From contig NZ_JAGINQ010000001.1 of assembly GCF_017876165.1 (NCBI RefSeq), forward strand, positions 310,001-374,000: 64,000 bases of DNA. Reading direction: 5' to 3'. Origin of the DNA: Azospirillum soli. Its GTDB lineage: Bacteria > Pseudomonadota > Alphaproteobacteria > Azospirillales > Azospirillaceae. Under the pieces are notes generated by a model, which was given only the letters and a program-made list of their open reading frames with translations, had not been told where the DNA came from and ran no database searches. The translations under genes were made by a program, and so were the position numbers. Positions 44,216 to 53,319 of this stretch are shown in pieces; the stretch's first letter is position 1, and every line of letters starts with the position of its first letter.

Positions 44216-44251
44216 TAAAAAGTTGAGGACCGCCCGGCGCCGAGCGGCCCT
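44216..44251 (-). promoter_or_regulatory. Hairpin plus T-run directly upstream of metY (possible attenuator)
   Basis: On the minus strand GGGCCGC...GCGGTCC (arms at 44244-44251 and 44226-44233) is followed after four bases by TTTTT and then by the ribosome site. A terminator this close to the start suggests leader control. I could not match the leader to a SAM-I, SAM-II or SAH riboswitch. The rest of the 308-base divergent gap to 44512 shows no gene. Confidence 0.5.
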
Positions 44252-44512
44252 CTGTTGTTTATGCGTTTTTTGCCTGCCCTGCTCAACTCTATGAGCTGAT
44301 TCGGCGTGAGGGTATTGAGGGATGCCGCAAACGTCAAGCGGCGCCGGATACGTCAGCACGGCCTTGTGAAGAGCGGCATGTGAAGGACCGTGCGGCCAAT
44401 CGGTCGCATTCGGCAGCTTTTGTTTCACATACCACAGTATGCTAGACTGATGACCTATGCCGATGGGATGGGCCGCCAAGCATCCCAAGCCCGCCCACTC
44501 CAGGAAGCCCGC

Positions 44513-46207
44513 ATGTTCCACTGGCTCAGCAACTTGTCATTCGCGAAGAAGATCGCGCTGCCGATCGCCATTCTCGTCGCCGTCATCGGCGGGATCGTTT
44601 GGGAGGCGGGGACCGGACTCAAGCATGTGTCCGATGCGTCGGAGCATGTCTCCGGAACGGTCGCGCGGCGGCTGCAAAACGCATTGGCGATGCAGGCGGC
44701 GGTCAACGACGCGTCGGTGAACGAAAAGAACGCTATCCTCGACAACGACCGAAAGTCCATCGAGGCGTACAAAGCCCTCTACACGGAAAGCATGGCGGAC
44801 GCCCTCGCCCACGCCGATCAGTTGATCGCCTTGGCGGATTCGGCGGAGCGCCGGGCCGCGAACCAAGAGATCAAGGAGCGAATCCGCGCCTATGACGCGA
44901 TCGCGCAGCGGGTGCTGGCCCACGCGTTGATCAACGAGAACACGGAGGCGTTCCGGATTTCCGGCACGGAAGGCCGCGAAGCCCGGAGCAAAGTCGTTGA
45001 AGCCATCGAAACGCGCGTGAAGACGAACGAGCGCGATATGGAAGAGGCGACGCAGGCCGTGACCGAACTGACAGGCAACGTGCGCACCATGATGTTCGTC
45101 GTCGCCGGTGCCGGCACGGCCATCGCCCTGGCGTTGCTCGTCTGGCTCATCAGCAGCTTCGTCGTCCGTCCGCTGGCCGGCATGACGAGGGCGATGGAGC
45201 GGCTGGCGCGGGGCGATCTGAACACGGAGGTGGCCGGAACCAACCGCGCCGACGAAATCGGCACGCTGGCCCGCTCGCTTCAGGTCTTCAAGGATGCCGC
45301 CATCGCCAACCGCCAGCACGAGCAGGAGCAGCGCGAGGAGCAGGTCCGCAAGGAGGAGCGCCAGCGGCGGATCGAGGGCTTCATCACCACCTTCGACCGC
45401 GCGGTGTCGAACGTCCTGAACGGCGTCGCCTCGGCCTCGACCGAGTTGAGCCAGACCGCCGAGAGCATGGCCGCGCTGGCCGAGCAGACCAATCGACAGG
45501 CGACCGCCTCCGCCGCTGCCGCGGAGCAGACCTCGGCCAACGTGCAGACGGTGGCCTCGGCCGCCGAGGAGATGGGCGCCTCGATCCAGGAGATCAGCCG
45601 GCAGGTCGCGACCTCCAACGAAATCGCCTCGCGGGCGGCACGGCAGGCCCAGCAGACCACGGGGTCGGTGCGCAGTCTGGCCGACGCCGCCAACCGGATC
45701 GGCGAGGTGGTCAAACTGATCCAGGACATCGCCGAGCAGACCAACCTGCTGGCGCTGAACGCCACCATCGAGGCGGCGCGGGCCGGCGAGGCCGGCAAGG
45801 GCTTCGCCGTGGTGGCGAGCGAGGTGAAGGCGTTGGCCAACCAGACCGGCAAGGCGACCGAGGAGATCGCCGCGCAGATCGCCGAGGTGCAGAACGCCAC
45901 CCAGGGCACGGTCGGCGACATCGAAGGGATCGGCCAGACGATCACCTCGATCAACGAGATCGCGTCGGCCATCGCCGCCGCCATTGAGGAGCAGAACGCC
46001 ACGACCGGCGAGATCACCCGCAACGTGCAGCAGGCCGCCCACGGCACCGAGGAGGTGAGCGCCAACATCGTCCAGGTGAGCCACGCCGCCACGCAGACCG
46101 GTTCCGCCGCGAGTCAGGTGCTGAGCGCCTCCAGCGACCTGTCGCGTCAGGCGGAGTCCCTGCGCCGCGAGGTGGAGAACTTCCTCGCCGACATTCGCGC
46201 GGCGTAA
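44513..46207 (+). CDS. Transmembrane methyl-accepting chemotaxis protein
   Basis: A 564-residue chemoreceptor of classical layout. Helix 1 ([18 protein letters not shown], about residues 12-30) leads to an all-helical periplasmic four-helix sensor domain (about 31-190), helix 2 ([20 protein letters not shown]) is followed by HAMP ([19 protein letters not shown]) and the MA domain with tip [32 protein letters not shown]. The ligand is unknown. No CheB/CheR-binding pentapeptide ends the protein (it stops FLADIRAA). AGGAAG precedes the ATG. It is divergent from metY and converges on the YbdK-type gene. Confidence 0.94.
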   Translation: MFHWLSNLSFAKKIALPIAILVAVIGGIVWEAGTGLKHVSDASEHVSGTVARRLQNALAMQAAVNDASVNEKNAILDNDRKSIEAYKALYTESMADALAHADQLIALADSAERRAANQEIKERIRAYDAIAQRVLAHALINENTEAFRISGTEGREARSKVVEAIETRVKTNERDMEEATQAVTELTGNVRTMMFVVAGAGTAIALALLVWLISSFVVRPLAGMTRAMERLARGDLNTEVAGTNRADEIGTLARSLQVFKDAAIANRQHEQEQREEQVRKEERQRRIEGFITTFDRAVSNVLNGVASASTELSQTAESMAALAEQTNRQATASAAAAEQTSANVQTVASAAEEMGASIQEISRQVATSNEIASRAARQAQQTTGSVRSLADAANRIGEVVKLIQDIAEQTNLLALNATIEAARAGEAGKGFAVVASEVKALANQTGKATEEIAAQIAEVQNATQGTVGDIEGIGQTITSINEIASAIAAAIEEQNATTGEITRNVQQAAHGTEEVSANIVQVSHAATQTGSAASQVLSASSDLSRQAESLRREVENFLADIRAA

Positions 46208-46246
46208 CGGGGACGGCTAATCGGGGACGGAGGGCGGGCGCCGGGG

Positions 46247-47389
46247 TCAGGCGGCGACCGCCTCCACCCCCACCATCGTCTCCTCGACCAGCCAGTCCAC
46301 CACCTTCGCCAAGGCCTCCCAGCCGGTGGCGCCCTCTTCCAGCGCGGCGCGGTAGGTGGCGACCTGACGGTGGGCGCTGGTGCCGCGCCGGAGGATGTCG
46401 CGGACACGCTCGACCTCGGCGACGCAGCCGAAACGTTCGGCGTCCTCGCGGGTCAGGTCGATCAGTTCCTCCATCAGGTCGGCGCAGGGCACGATCCGCC
46501 CCTGCCCGAAGTCCACAAGACCGTCGTCGAGGCCGTAGCGCTGGGCGCGCCACCGATTTTCCTCGATCAGCAGGTTCTTGTAGGGACGCCAAGTCACGTT
46601 CTTCAGCTTCAGCCGCCACAGCATGCGCAGCAGGCAGCGGTAAAGCGACGCCACCGTCACCGCGTCATCCAGGCGCGTGCAGATGTCGGTGATGCGCATT
46701 TCCAGCGTTGGGAAGCGCGAGGACGGACGGATGTCCCACCACAGCTTGCTCGCGTCCTCGATGATGCCGGCGTCCACCAGCACGTTCACCTGCTGCTGGT
46801 ACTCGCCGAAGCTCTGGAAGGCGTCGGGCATGCCGGTGCGCGGCAGTTCGTTCCACACCGACAGGCGGTAGGATTTGCGCTCCATGTCCCGCCCGCGCCA
46901 GAAGGGCGAGGAGGTGGAGAGCGCCAGCAAATGCGGCAGAAAATAGCGGACCTGATTCATCAGATCGATGCGCAGATCGTCGTCCTCGATGCCCACATGG
47001 ACGTGCATGCCGCAGATCATCAGGCGGCGGGCCGGCGCGCCGAGGTCGCGCGCCAGCATGTTGTAGCGGTCGCGGTTGGTGTGCTTCTGCGGCTCCCACG
47101 CGGCGAAGGGGTGGGTGGAGGCGGCGATGGGCGCCAGATTGTGCCGGTTCGCCACACCGGCCACGGTGGCGCGAAGGGACGCCAGTTCTGCCCGCGCCTC
47201 CTGGACCGTGGCGCAGACGGGGGTGCCGACCTCGATCTGGCAGCGCAGGAATTCCGGGTGGATGCGGCCCGGCGCCATCTCCTGGCAGGCGGCCAGCATC
47301 TCCTCCGGCGGGTTCTGCGCGATGTCCCGCGTGTTGCGGTCCACCAGCAGGTATTCTTCCTCAAGGCCCAGTGTGAAGGCCGGCTCCAT
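46247..47389 (-). CDS. Carboxylate-amine ligase, YbdK/GCS2 family
   Basis: A 380-residue ATP-dependent ligase of the glutamate-cysteine ligase 2 family. FTLGLEEEYLLVD with the metal-binding Glu cluster, CQIEVGTP, the MHVHVGIEDDDLRIDLMNQVR block and FPTLEMRITDICTRLDD are all present, and the length matches E. coli YbdK (372). YbdK has only weak glutamate-cysteine ligase activity, so the true acceptor is open. It starts three bases after the stop of the N-formylglutamate amidohydrolase-like gene, so the two are one operon and probably one small pathway. Confidence 0.9.
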   Translation of the reverse strand: MEPAFTLGLEEEYLLVDRNTRDIAQNPPEEMLAACQEMAPGRIHPEFLRCQIEVGTPVCATVQEARAELASLRATVAGVANRHNLAPIAASTHPFAAWEPQKHTNRDRYNMLARDLGAPARRLMICGMHVHVGIEDDDLRIDLMNQVRYFLPHLLALSTSSPFWRGRDMERKSYRLSVWNELPRTGMPDAFQSFGEYQQQVNVLVDAGIIEDASKLWWDIRPSSRFPTLEMRITDICTRLDDAVTVASLYRCLLRMLWRLKLKNVTWRPYKNLLIEENRWRAQRYGLDDGLVDFGQGRIVPCADLMEELIDLTREDAERFGCVAEVERVRDILRRGTSAHRQVATYRAALEEGATGWEALAKVVDWLVEETMVGVEAVAA

Positions 47390-47392
47390 GAC

Positions 47393-48283
47393 TCAACGCT
47401 CCCGCGGATAAAGCTCGATTTGGTAAAGGGCCGGGTCGGCCAGGATCGGCTCCAGCGCGTCGCCCAGCACCCCGGCCCACAGGGCCACGCCCTCGGCGAT
47501 GGCGATGAGATCCTGGCGGACCTCGATCAGCACGTTGGGCAGGCCGGCGGGCGTGGCGTGCGTCTCCACCGTGCCGCCCGCCGTGTTGCGCCCCGAATAG
47601 GGTTCGTTATCGCCAACGCACCACCGCCCGTCGGCGCGCAGCCGCTCAATCATCGGCAGCGGAATGCGCGGGTCGCGGTCCCACAACACGCCGACGTGCC
47701 AGGGCCGCGCCACGCCGCGCATCGCCGGCGTGAAGCTGTGGATGGAGACCATCGCCGGCACCTGCCCGCGCGCGCGCCGCTTGGCAACCTCGGCGGCGAC
47801 GGCGGCGTGGTAGGGGTTGAAGATGGCCTCCACCCGCCGCTGCTCCTCCGCCGCGTCCAGCGCGCGATTGCCGGGAATGATGACGTCGTCGCTGATGACC
47901 GGAATGGCGGTCGGATCGTCGAGCGCCCGGTTGGGGTCGATGACCAGCCGGGAATAGCCGGACAGCACCGCCGTCGCCCCGAACCGCTCGGCCAGCCGCT
48001 TGGTCAGTTCCGCCGCGCCGATGTCGTAGGCGATGTGCCGGCACAGTTGCTCCTCGGTCAGGCCGAGTTGGTCGAGCGCCTTGGGAATGGCCCGCGTGGC
48101 GTGGTCGCAGACCAGCAGCAGCGCGCTTTCCGAATCCGGGTTCAGCACCGTGACCGGCGGCGGGTCGTCGGGGCCGAGCAACGGCGGCGGCGGCGCGGCA
48201 CGCGGCGGCGTCGGGGCGGTCACCGGGCGGCGATGTTCAGCCGGTTCGTGCTCAGCCGGCTGGCAGGGGGAGTGCGGCGTCAT
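47393..48283 (-). CDS. N-formylglutamate amidohydrolase family protein
   Basis: A 296-residue protein of the N-formylglutamate amidohydrolase (HutG-like) family, metal-dependent amidases. Seen here are LLLVCDHATRAIPKAL (Asp and His for metal), YSRLVIDPNR, VSIHSFTPAM and NVLIEVRQDLI, all family landmarks. A 40-residue Pro/Ala-rich N-terminal extension precedes the domain; a later start is possible but no better one is visible. No other histidine-degradation gene is near, so a role other than histidine catabolism, together with the ligase downstream, is likely. Confidence 0.88.
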   Translation of the reverse strand: MTPHSPCQPAEHEPAEHRRPVTAPTPPRAAPPPPLLGPDDPPPVTVLNPDSESALLLVCDHATRAIPKALDQLGLTEEQLCRHIAYDIGAAELTKRLAERFGATAVLSGYSRLVIDPNRALDDPTAIPVISDDVIIPGNRALDAAEEQRRVEAIFNPYHAAVAAEVAKRRARGQVPAMVSIHSFTPAMRGVARPWHVGVLWDRDPRIPLPMIERLRADGRWCVGDNEPYSGRNTAGGTVETHATPAGLPNVLIEVRQDLIAIAEGVALWAGVLGDALEPILADPALYQIELYPRER

Positions 48284-48382
48284 CGTCGAGCAGTATCGCA
48301 GGGGACAGGGCGAACCGGAAGCTCCGGCAAACGTGGTAGAACGGCATCGAAACTGGCGGGAGTTTCGCGAGAATCGGCATAG

Positions 48383-48574
48383 ATGATGCTGAAACAGATC
48401 GGGGCGCTTTTGTTCATCGTCCTGCTGCCGTTTTCCGCCTGCGGCCCCTTGAACGAGACGCGGTCGCCCGGTCCATCAAGAACGCCGCCGCGAAGAAGAA
48501 GACCGGAACGTCCTGCCGAGGAACCTGCGCCCTCCGCAACAGGAAGCATCGTCGGGACCGCCCTTTGCAGATGA
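48383..48574 (+). CDS. Possible small lipoprotein
   Basis: A 63-residue frame with a convincing lipoprotein signal: MMLKQIGALLFIVLLPFSAC, where the Cys at residue 20 follows Phe-Ser-Ala. The remainder is short and Arg/Pro-rich (PPRRRRPERPAEEP), like low-complexity tails. Two adjacent ATGs (48383, 48386) could start it; the ribosome site is weak. It lies between the divergent amidohydrolase gene and the EamA gene, 54 bases upstream of the latter on the same strand. A chance frame cannot be excluded. Confidence 0.42.
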   Translation: MMLKQIGALLFIVLLPFSACGPLNETRSPGPSRTPPRRRRPERPAEEPAPSATGSIVGTALCR

Positions 48575-48628
48575 GCCATGCGGCGGGCGGCCATGGCGCG
48601 CGATGGTTGCGCCCGCTATAACGCGGGT

Positions 48629-49543
48629 ATGCTCGACGCCGCCCCCCTCTCTCCCGCCACCCGCATCGACCGCGCGCAACGCGTCGCGCTGATCGCGCTG
48701 TTGACCGGGGCTTTGGGGATCGCCTTCGCGCCGATCTTCGTCCGCCTGTCGGAGTTGGGGCCGGTCGCCACCGCCTTCTGGCGGCTGGGCTTCTCGGTGC
48801 CGGTCCTGTGGCTGTGGATGGCGCTGGAGCCGAAGGGCGCGGGGCGCGCGCGCCGGCCATCGTCCTTGTCCGACTACGGGCGCCTGACCGCCGCCGGCCT
48901 GTTCTTCGCCGGCGACCTCGCCGTGTGGCACTGGTCGATCAAATACACGTCGGTCGCCAATTCCACGCTGCTCGCCAACTTCGCGCCGATCTTCGTGACG
49001 CTGGTCTCCTGGCTGGTGTTCAAGGAGCGCTTCACGCGCACCTTCGTGCTGGGCCTCGCGCTGGCGCTGGGCGGCGCGGTGGTGCTGATGGGGCGCAGTC
49101 TTCAGCTCAGCCCCGACCACTTGTTCGGCGACGCGCTGGGCCTGCTGACCGCCGTGTTCTATGGCGGCTACATCCTGTCGGTCGGGCGGCTGCGCGCCGA
49201 GTTCTCGACCGCCACCATCATGACCTGGAGCGGCGTCGTCACCGGCGCCGCGCTTCTGCCCATTGCGCTGTTGTCGGGAGAGAGCCTGATCGCGGGCACG
49301 GCCACCGGCTGGGCGGTGCTGCTGGGGTTGGCGTTGGTCAGCCACGCGGGCGGACAAAGCCTGATCGCCTACGCGCTGGCCCATCTGCCGGCCGCCTTTT
49401 CCTCGGTCAGCCTGCTCTTCCAGCCGGCCGCAGCGGCGGTGCTCGCGTGGGTGCTTCTGGGCGAGCCGCTGGGCGCGCTGCAAGCGGTCGGGGCGGTGAT
49501 CGTCCTGGCCGGCATCCTGCTGGCGCGCCGGGGAAGCCGATAA
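48629..49543 (+). CDS. EamA/DMT-family transporter
   Basis: A 304-residue ten-helix carrier with two EamA repeats: GALGIAFAPIFVRLSELGPVATAFWRLGFSVPVLW in the first half, SVANSTLLANFAPIFVTLVSWLVFKERF in the middle and LPAAFSSVSLLFQPAAAAVLAWVLLGEPL at the end. It is less similar to the three DMT proteins at 20-25 kb than they are to one another. The ATG at 48629 is the first with a sensible N terminus, though its ribosome site is weak. Substrate is unknown. Confidence 0.88.
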   Translation: MLDAAPLSPATRIDRAQRVALIALLTGALGIAFAPIFVRLSELGPVATAFWRLGFSVPVLWLWMALEPKGAGRARRPSSLSDYGRLTAAGLFFAGDLAVWHWSIKYTSVANSTLLANFAPIFVTLVSWLVFKERFTRTFVLGLALALGGAVVLMGRSLQLSPDHLFGDALGLLTAVFYGGYILSVGRLRAEFSTATIMTWSGVVTGAALLPIALLSGESLIAGTATGWAVLLGLALVSHAGGQSLIAYALAHLPAAFSSVSLLFQPAAAAVLAWVLLGEPLGALQAVGAVIVLAGILLARRGSR

Positions 49544-49617
49544 CTGACGACTCGGTTGACGCCTGTGCGGCAGCCGGGTACGACCTATGACTGATTGCTT
49601 ATGAAGGGGACTCCTCC

Positions 49618-50379
49618 GTGTCCGAAGCCGAAGAATCCCTCCATGTCCCCGCCTCCTCGCAACGCATCTCCGAGTGGGTGGCGCAGCAGCTTCTCGATCG
49701 CATCGCGCGTGGCGAGCTGGTGCCGGGCGAGCGCCTGCCGGGCGAACGCCAGCTGGCCGAGCAGTTGCACGTCAGCCGCGTGTCCGTTCGCGCGGCTCTG
49801 CAGAAGCTGAAGACCCAGGGCTTCCTAACCGCCGTCCAGGGCGGCGGCACCCGCGTGGTCTCCTCCGCCGGTGCCATGGACGGCGCGCTGACCGAAATGG
49901 TGCGCGTCAAGCACGCCAACCTCTGCGACCTCGTGGAGATCCGCCAGGCACTGGAAGGCTGGGCGGCCCGCCGCGCCGCCGAGCGCGCGACGCCCGAGCA
50001 GATCGCGCACATCGGCAAGGTTCTGACCGCCATGGGCCAGACCGGCCGTGACGGCAAGCAGGCCGCCGACGACATGGACTTCCACCTCGCCGTGGCGCAG
50101 GCGGCGGGCAGCCCCGTCTACCTGCATCTGCTCGCGACGATCCGCGACATCCTCGGCCAGATGATGGACTACCACCACACCGAGCCCTTCGCTCTGGGCA
50201 AGGAGGCGCTGATGATCGACCATCATCGCGCCATCTACGAAGCCATTGCCCGCCGCGACGCCGACGCCGCCTCGGCGGCGGCCATTGCCCATCTGGGCTG
50301 GGTCCTCGAACGCTACAACGACATGCCCAAGGACCCGGAAACGGCACCGGCGGCGAAGACCGACGCACCCAAGGCCTGA
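49618..50379 (+). CDS. GntR/FadR-family transcriptional regulator
   Basis: A 253-residue DNA-binding regulator. Residues about 14-80 form the winged helix (LPGERQLAEQLHVSRVSVRAALQKLKTQGFL, wing VQGGGTRVV); residues about 95-235 form an all-helical FCD effector domain with the metal-site pattern DMDFHLAVAQAAGSP and later His-His (MIDHHRAIYEAI). Effector and targets are unknown. The start is a GTG at 49618 following AAGGGG. It lies alone, 75 bases after the EamA gene, and shares a bidirectional terminator with the convergent adk gene. Confidence 0.93.
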   Translation: MSEAEESLHVPASSQRISEWVAQQLLDRIARGELVPGERLPGERQLAEQLHVSRVSVRAALQKLKTQGFLTAVQGGGTRVVSSAGAMDGALTEMVRVKHANLCDLVEIRQALEGWAARRAAERATPEQIAHIGKVLTAMGQTGRDGKQAADDMDFHLAVAQAAGSPVYLHLLATIRDILGQMMDYHHTEPFALGKEALMIDHHRAIYEAIARRDADAASAAAIAHLGWVLERYNDMPKDPETAPAAKTDAPKA

Positions 50380-50430
50380 ACGGCGCCCGTCGGTTCCGAC
50401 CCGCCCTCCCCCGCCCCGGACGTGCTCGAC

Positions 50431-50474
50431 AAAAAAGCCGCAGCCTCCATCAGGAGTCTGCGGCTTTTTTGTTT
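50431..50474. terminator. Strong bidirectional terminator between gntR-type gene and adk
   Basis: AAAAAAGCCGCAG at 50431 pairs with CTGCGGCTTTTTT at 50458-50470, with inner pairing CTCC/GGAG and a short loop. A-run and T-run on the two sides allow termination from both directions. It ends the spc operon right after adk. Confidence 0.95.
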
Positions 50475-50500
50475 CAGCGTTGCGAACGGTCCCGGCCGCC

Positions 50501-51148
50501 TCAGGCGGCCAGAAGCCCCTCGATCTGCTTCGTCACTTCGTCGATGTCGGCCATGCCGTCCACCGTCTTCAGCACGCCCCGATCCCGGTAGTAGGGCAGA
50601 ATCGGCGCGGTCTGCTCGTGATACTGGGCCAGACGGGTCTTCACCGTGTCGGCGTTGTCGTCGGCGCGGCGCTTGAACTCCGTGCCCCCGCACGAGTCGC
50701 ACACGCCCTCGACCTTTGGCTTCTCGAACGTGTCGTGATAGCCCTTGCCGCACTTGGCGCAGGTGTAGCGGCCGGTGATGCGCTCCACCAGAACGTCGTC
50801 CACGACCTTCATCTCGATCACGTGGTCGAGCTTCAGGCCCTTGTCGGCCAGCATCTTGTCCAGCGCCTCGGCCTGGGCGACCGTGCGCGGGAAGCCGTCG
50901 AGGATGAAGCCGTTCTTGACGTCCGGCTTGGAAATGCGCTCGCCGATCATCTGGACCATCAGGTCATCCGGCATCAGCTTGCCGGCGGCCATGATCTCCT
51001 TGGCCTGCTGCCCCAGCGGACCACCCTCGGCGACCATCGCGCGGAGCATGTCGCCCGTCGAAAGCTGGACGAGTCCACGCGTGTCCTCCAGACGGCGCGC
51101 CTGGGTCCCCTTCCCGGCGCCCGGCGGTCCGAGCAGAATGAGGTTCAT
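50501..51148 (-). CDS. adk: Adenylate kinase
   Basis: Interconverts 2 ADP with ATP and AMP. The 215-residue long-lid form starts MNLILLGPPGAGKGTQA (P-loop), has NGFILDGFPRT for AMP binding and a zinc-binding lid with Cys130, Cys133, Cys150 and Cys153. The ATG overlaps the secY stop by one base (TAATG), the usual coupling. Unusually, the next element downstream is a terminator rather than rpsM. Confidence 0.97.
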   Translation of the reverse strand: MNLILLGPPGAGKGTQARRLEDTRGLVQLSTGDMLRAMVAEGGPLGQQAKEIMAAGKLMPDDLMVQMIGERISKPDVKNGFILDGFPRTVAQAEALDKMLADKGLKLDHVIEMKVVDDVLVERITGRYTCAKCGKGYHDTFEKPKVEGVCDSCGGTEFKRRADDNADTVKTRLAQYHEQTAPILPYYRDRGVLKTVDGMADIDEVTKQIEGLLAA

Positions 51149-52488
51149 TACTTTCTCCCCCGAAGCTTCGCTTTCTTAATCAGCCCTTCGTACTGGTGCG
51201 CCAGCAGATGGCTATGGATCTGCGCGACCGTGTCCATGGTGACCGTGACCACGATCAGCAGACTGGTGCCGCCAAAATAGAACGGAACCGAGTGCTGGGA
51301 AATCAGGATTTCGGGCAGGAGACAAACCGCCACAAGGTAGGCCGAGCCGATCACCGTCAGGCGGGTCAGCACGTAGTCGATGTAGTCGGCCGTGTTCTTG
51401 CCCGGCCTGATGCCGGGGATGAAGCCGCCGTACTTCCGCAGGTTCTCCGCCGTTTCCGCCGGGTTGAACACGATGGCGGTGTAGAAGAAGCAGAAGAAGA
51501 CGATCAGCGCGGCGTACAGGAACATGTACAGCGGCGTGCCGTGCGCCAGATAGCGCGACACCGTCTGCAGCCACTCCGGCCCCTCCCCGCCCGCGAAGCC
51601 GACCGCGGTCAGCGGCAGCAGCAGCAGCGACGAGGCGAAGATCGGCGGAATGACGCCCGAGGTGTTCAGCTTCAGCGGCAGGTGCGACGCCTCGCCGCCG
51701 AACACGCGGTTGCCGACCTGGCGCTTCGGATACTGCACCAGCAGGCGGCGCTGCGCGCGCTCCATGAACACGATGAAGAACACCACACCCACGGCCATCA
51801 GCAGCAGAACGATGATGAACACCGTGGACAGGGCACCCGTGCGGCCCAGTTCCAGCGTGCTGACCAGCGCGCGCGGAAGTTCCGCGACGATGCCGGCGAA
51901 GATGATGAGCGAGATGCCGTTGCCGATGCCCCGCGCCGTGATCTGCTCGCCCAACCACATCAGGAACAGCGTGCCGCCGACCAGCGTGATGACCGTGGCG
52001 ATGCGGAAGAACATGCCCGGATCGGCCACCGCCGGCCCCATCGAGCCGGACATGGATTCAAGGCCGACCGCGAGACCCCAGGCCTGCACCGTGCCCAGCA
52101 GCACCGTGCCGTAGCGCGTGTACTGGTTCAGCTTCTTGCGGCCCGATTCGCCTTCCTTCTTCAGCGCCTCCATCTGCGGCGACACGGCGGTCAGCAGCTG
52201 CACGATGATCGACGCCGAGATGTACGGCATGATGTTGAGCGCGAAGATGGTCATGCGGCTCAGCGCGCCGCCGGCCAGCATGTCGAACATGCCGAGAATG
52301 CCCCCGCCCTGCTGGCGGAAGACGTCGGCGAGAATCTGCGGGTTCACGCCGGGCAATGGGATGTAGGTGCCCAGGCGGTAGATGATCAGGGCACCGAGGG
52401 TGAACCAGATCCGCTTCTTCAGCTCGGTCGCCTTGGCGAAGGCACCGAAATTCATATTCGCGGCAAGCTGCTCGGCCGCTGATGCCAT
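51148..52488 (-). CDS. secY: Protein translocase subunit SecY
   Basis: Central channel of the Sec translocon in the inner membrane. The 446-residue protein has ten membrane helices, the plug region GILGMFDMLAGGALSRMTIFALNIMPYISASII, and the conserved cytoplasmic loops PKRQVGNR and IPGIRPGKNTADY. It follows rplO after 147 bases that contain a long hairpin and precedes adk with a one-base overlap. Confidence 0.98.
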   Translation of the reverse strand: MASAAEQLAANMNFGAFAKATELKKRIWFTLGALIIYRLGTYIPLPGVNPQILADVFRQQGGGILGMFDMLAGGALSRMTIFALNIMPYISASIIVQLLTAVSPQMEALKKEGESGRKKLNQYTRYGTVLLGTVQAWGLAVGLESMSGSMGPAVADPGMFFRIATVITLVGGTLFLMWLGEQITARGIGNGISLIIFAGIVAELPRALVSTLELGRTGALSTVFIIVLLLMAVGVVFFIVFMERAQRRLLVQYPKRQVGNRVFGGEASHLPLKLNTSGVIPPIFASSLLLLPLTAVGFAGGEGPEWLQTVSRYLAHGTPLYMFLYAALIVFFCFFYTAIVFNPAETAENLRKYGGFIPGIRPGKNTADYIDYVLTRLTVIGSAYLVAVCLLPEILISQHSVPFYFGGTSLLIVVTVTMDTVAQIHSHLLAHQYEGLIKKAKLRGRK

Positions 52489-52516
52489 GGGTCGATTCCC
52501 TGTCCGGTATGTGCAA

Positions 52517-52548
52517 AGGGGCGGTCCTGCGCGATGCAGGCCGCCCCT
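52517..52548 (-). other. Strong hairpin between rplO and secY
   Basis: AGGGGCGG(T)CCTGC, loop GCGAT, GCAGG CCGCCCCT: a 13-pair stem with one bulge. On the minus strand only three T follow, so it is at best a weak terminator; it might adjust secY-adk expression relative to the ribosomal genes or mark an RNA processing site. Confidence 0.7.
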
Positions 52549-52635
52549 CGCGACTTCGCTTCTTTTAGTGCCGGAGGCGGCCCACGCGCAAGCGCGAGCT
52601 TATCCGTTCACCCGACGTCGGTCACCCGACGTCTA

Positions 52636-53121
52636 TCACTCGGCGGCTTCGGCGGCGGGCGCGGTCAGCGTAACGCTGCCACCCGCCTTCTCGACCGCTT
52701 CGATCGCCGACTTCGACGCACCGGCGACGGTGAAGCTGACCTTCGTCGTCAGGGCGCCCTTGCCCAGCAGACGAACGCCGTCCTTCTTCACCTTGCCCGT
52801 CACGCCCGCGGCGTTCAGGGCCTCGGCGTCGATGGTCTTCGACGCGTCGAGCTTGCCGGCGTCGATGGCCTTCTGGACGGAGCCCAGGTTCACCACCGAG
52901 TATTCCTTCGCGAAGATGTTGCGGAAACCGCGCTTCGGAAGGCGACGATGAAGGGGCATCTGGCCGCCTTCGAAGCCGTTGATGGCAACGCCGGTGCGCG
53001 AGGTCTGACCCTTCACGCCACGGCCGCCGGTCTTGCCCTTGCCCGAGCCGATACCACGGCCGACGCGCATGCGCTCCTTACGGGCACCGGGGTTGTCCCG
53101 GAGTTCGTTCAGCTTCGTCAT
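52636..53121 (-). CDS. rplO: 50S ribosomal protein L15
   Basis: A 161-residue large-subunit protein. It opens [38 protein letters not shown], the typical Gly/Lys-rich extended tail, and carries [18 protein letters not shown]. The C terminus adds a short Ala/Glu tail. It starts four bases after rpmD ends. Confidence 0.98.
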   Translation of the reverse strand: MTKLNELRDNPGARKERMRVGRGIGSGKGKTGGRGVKGQTSRTGVAINGFEGGQMPLHRRLPKRGFRNIFAKEYSVVNLGSVQKAIDAGKLDASKTIDAEALNAAGVTGKVKKDGVRLLGKGALTTKVSFTVAGASKSAIEAVEKAGGSVTLTAPAAEAAE

Positions 53122-53125
53122 GGCT

Positions 53126-53317
53126 TCAGCCCTCGTTCTCGACGCGGACCAGGTGCGCGACCTTGGCGATCATGCCCCGCACCGCCGGAGTGTCCTCCAG
53201 CTCGCGGGTCCGGTGCAGCTTGTTCAGGCCCAGACCGATCAGGGTTTCCCGCTGGTCGTGCTTGCGACCGATCGGGCTGTGGGTCTGGGTGACGATGACG
53301 GTCTTCTTCTCGGCCAT
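53126..53317 (-). CDS. rpmD: 50S ribosomal protein L30
   Basis: A 63-residue ribosomal protein with the family segment [24 protein letters not shown]. It lies two bases after the rpsE stop in the spc operon order S5-L30-L15. Confidence 0.97.
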   Translation of the reverse strand: MAEKKTVIVTQTHSPIGRKHDQRETLIGLGLNKLHRTRELEDTPAVRGMIAKVAHLVRVENEG

Positions 53318-53319
53318 GA

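Noticed and set aside
44205-44512. SAM-II or other methionine riboswitch before metY
   Set aside because: None of the conserved SAM-I, SAM-II or SAH motifs could be aligned; only the hairpin with T-run is reported.
48280-48594. Minus-strand frame opposite the small lipoprotein
   Set aside because: No domain or signal, overlaps both neighbours, and composition is unremarkable.
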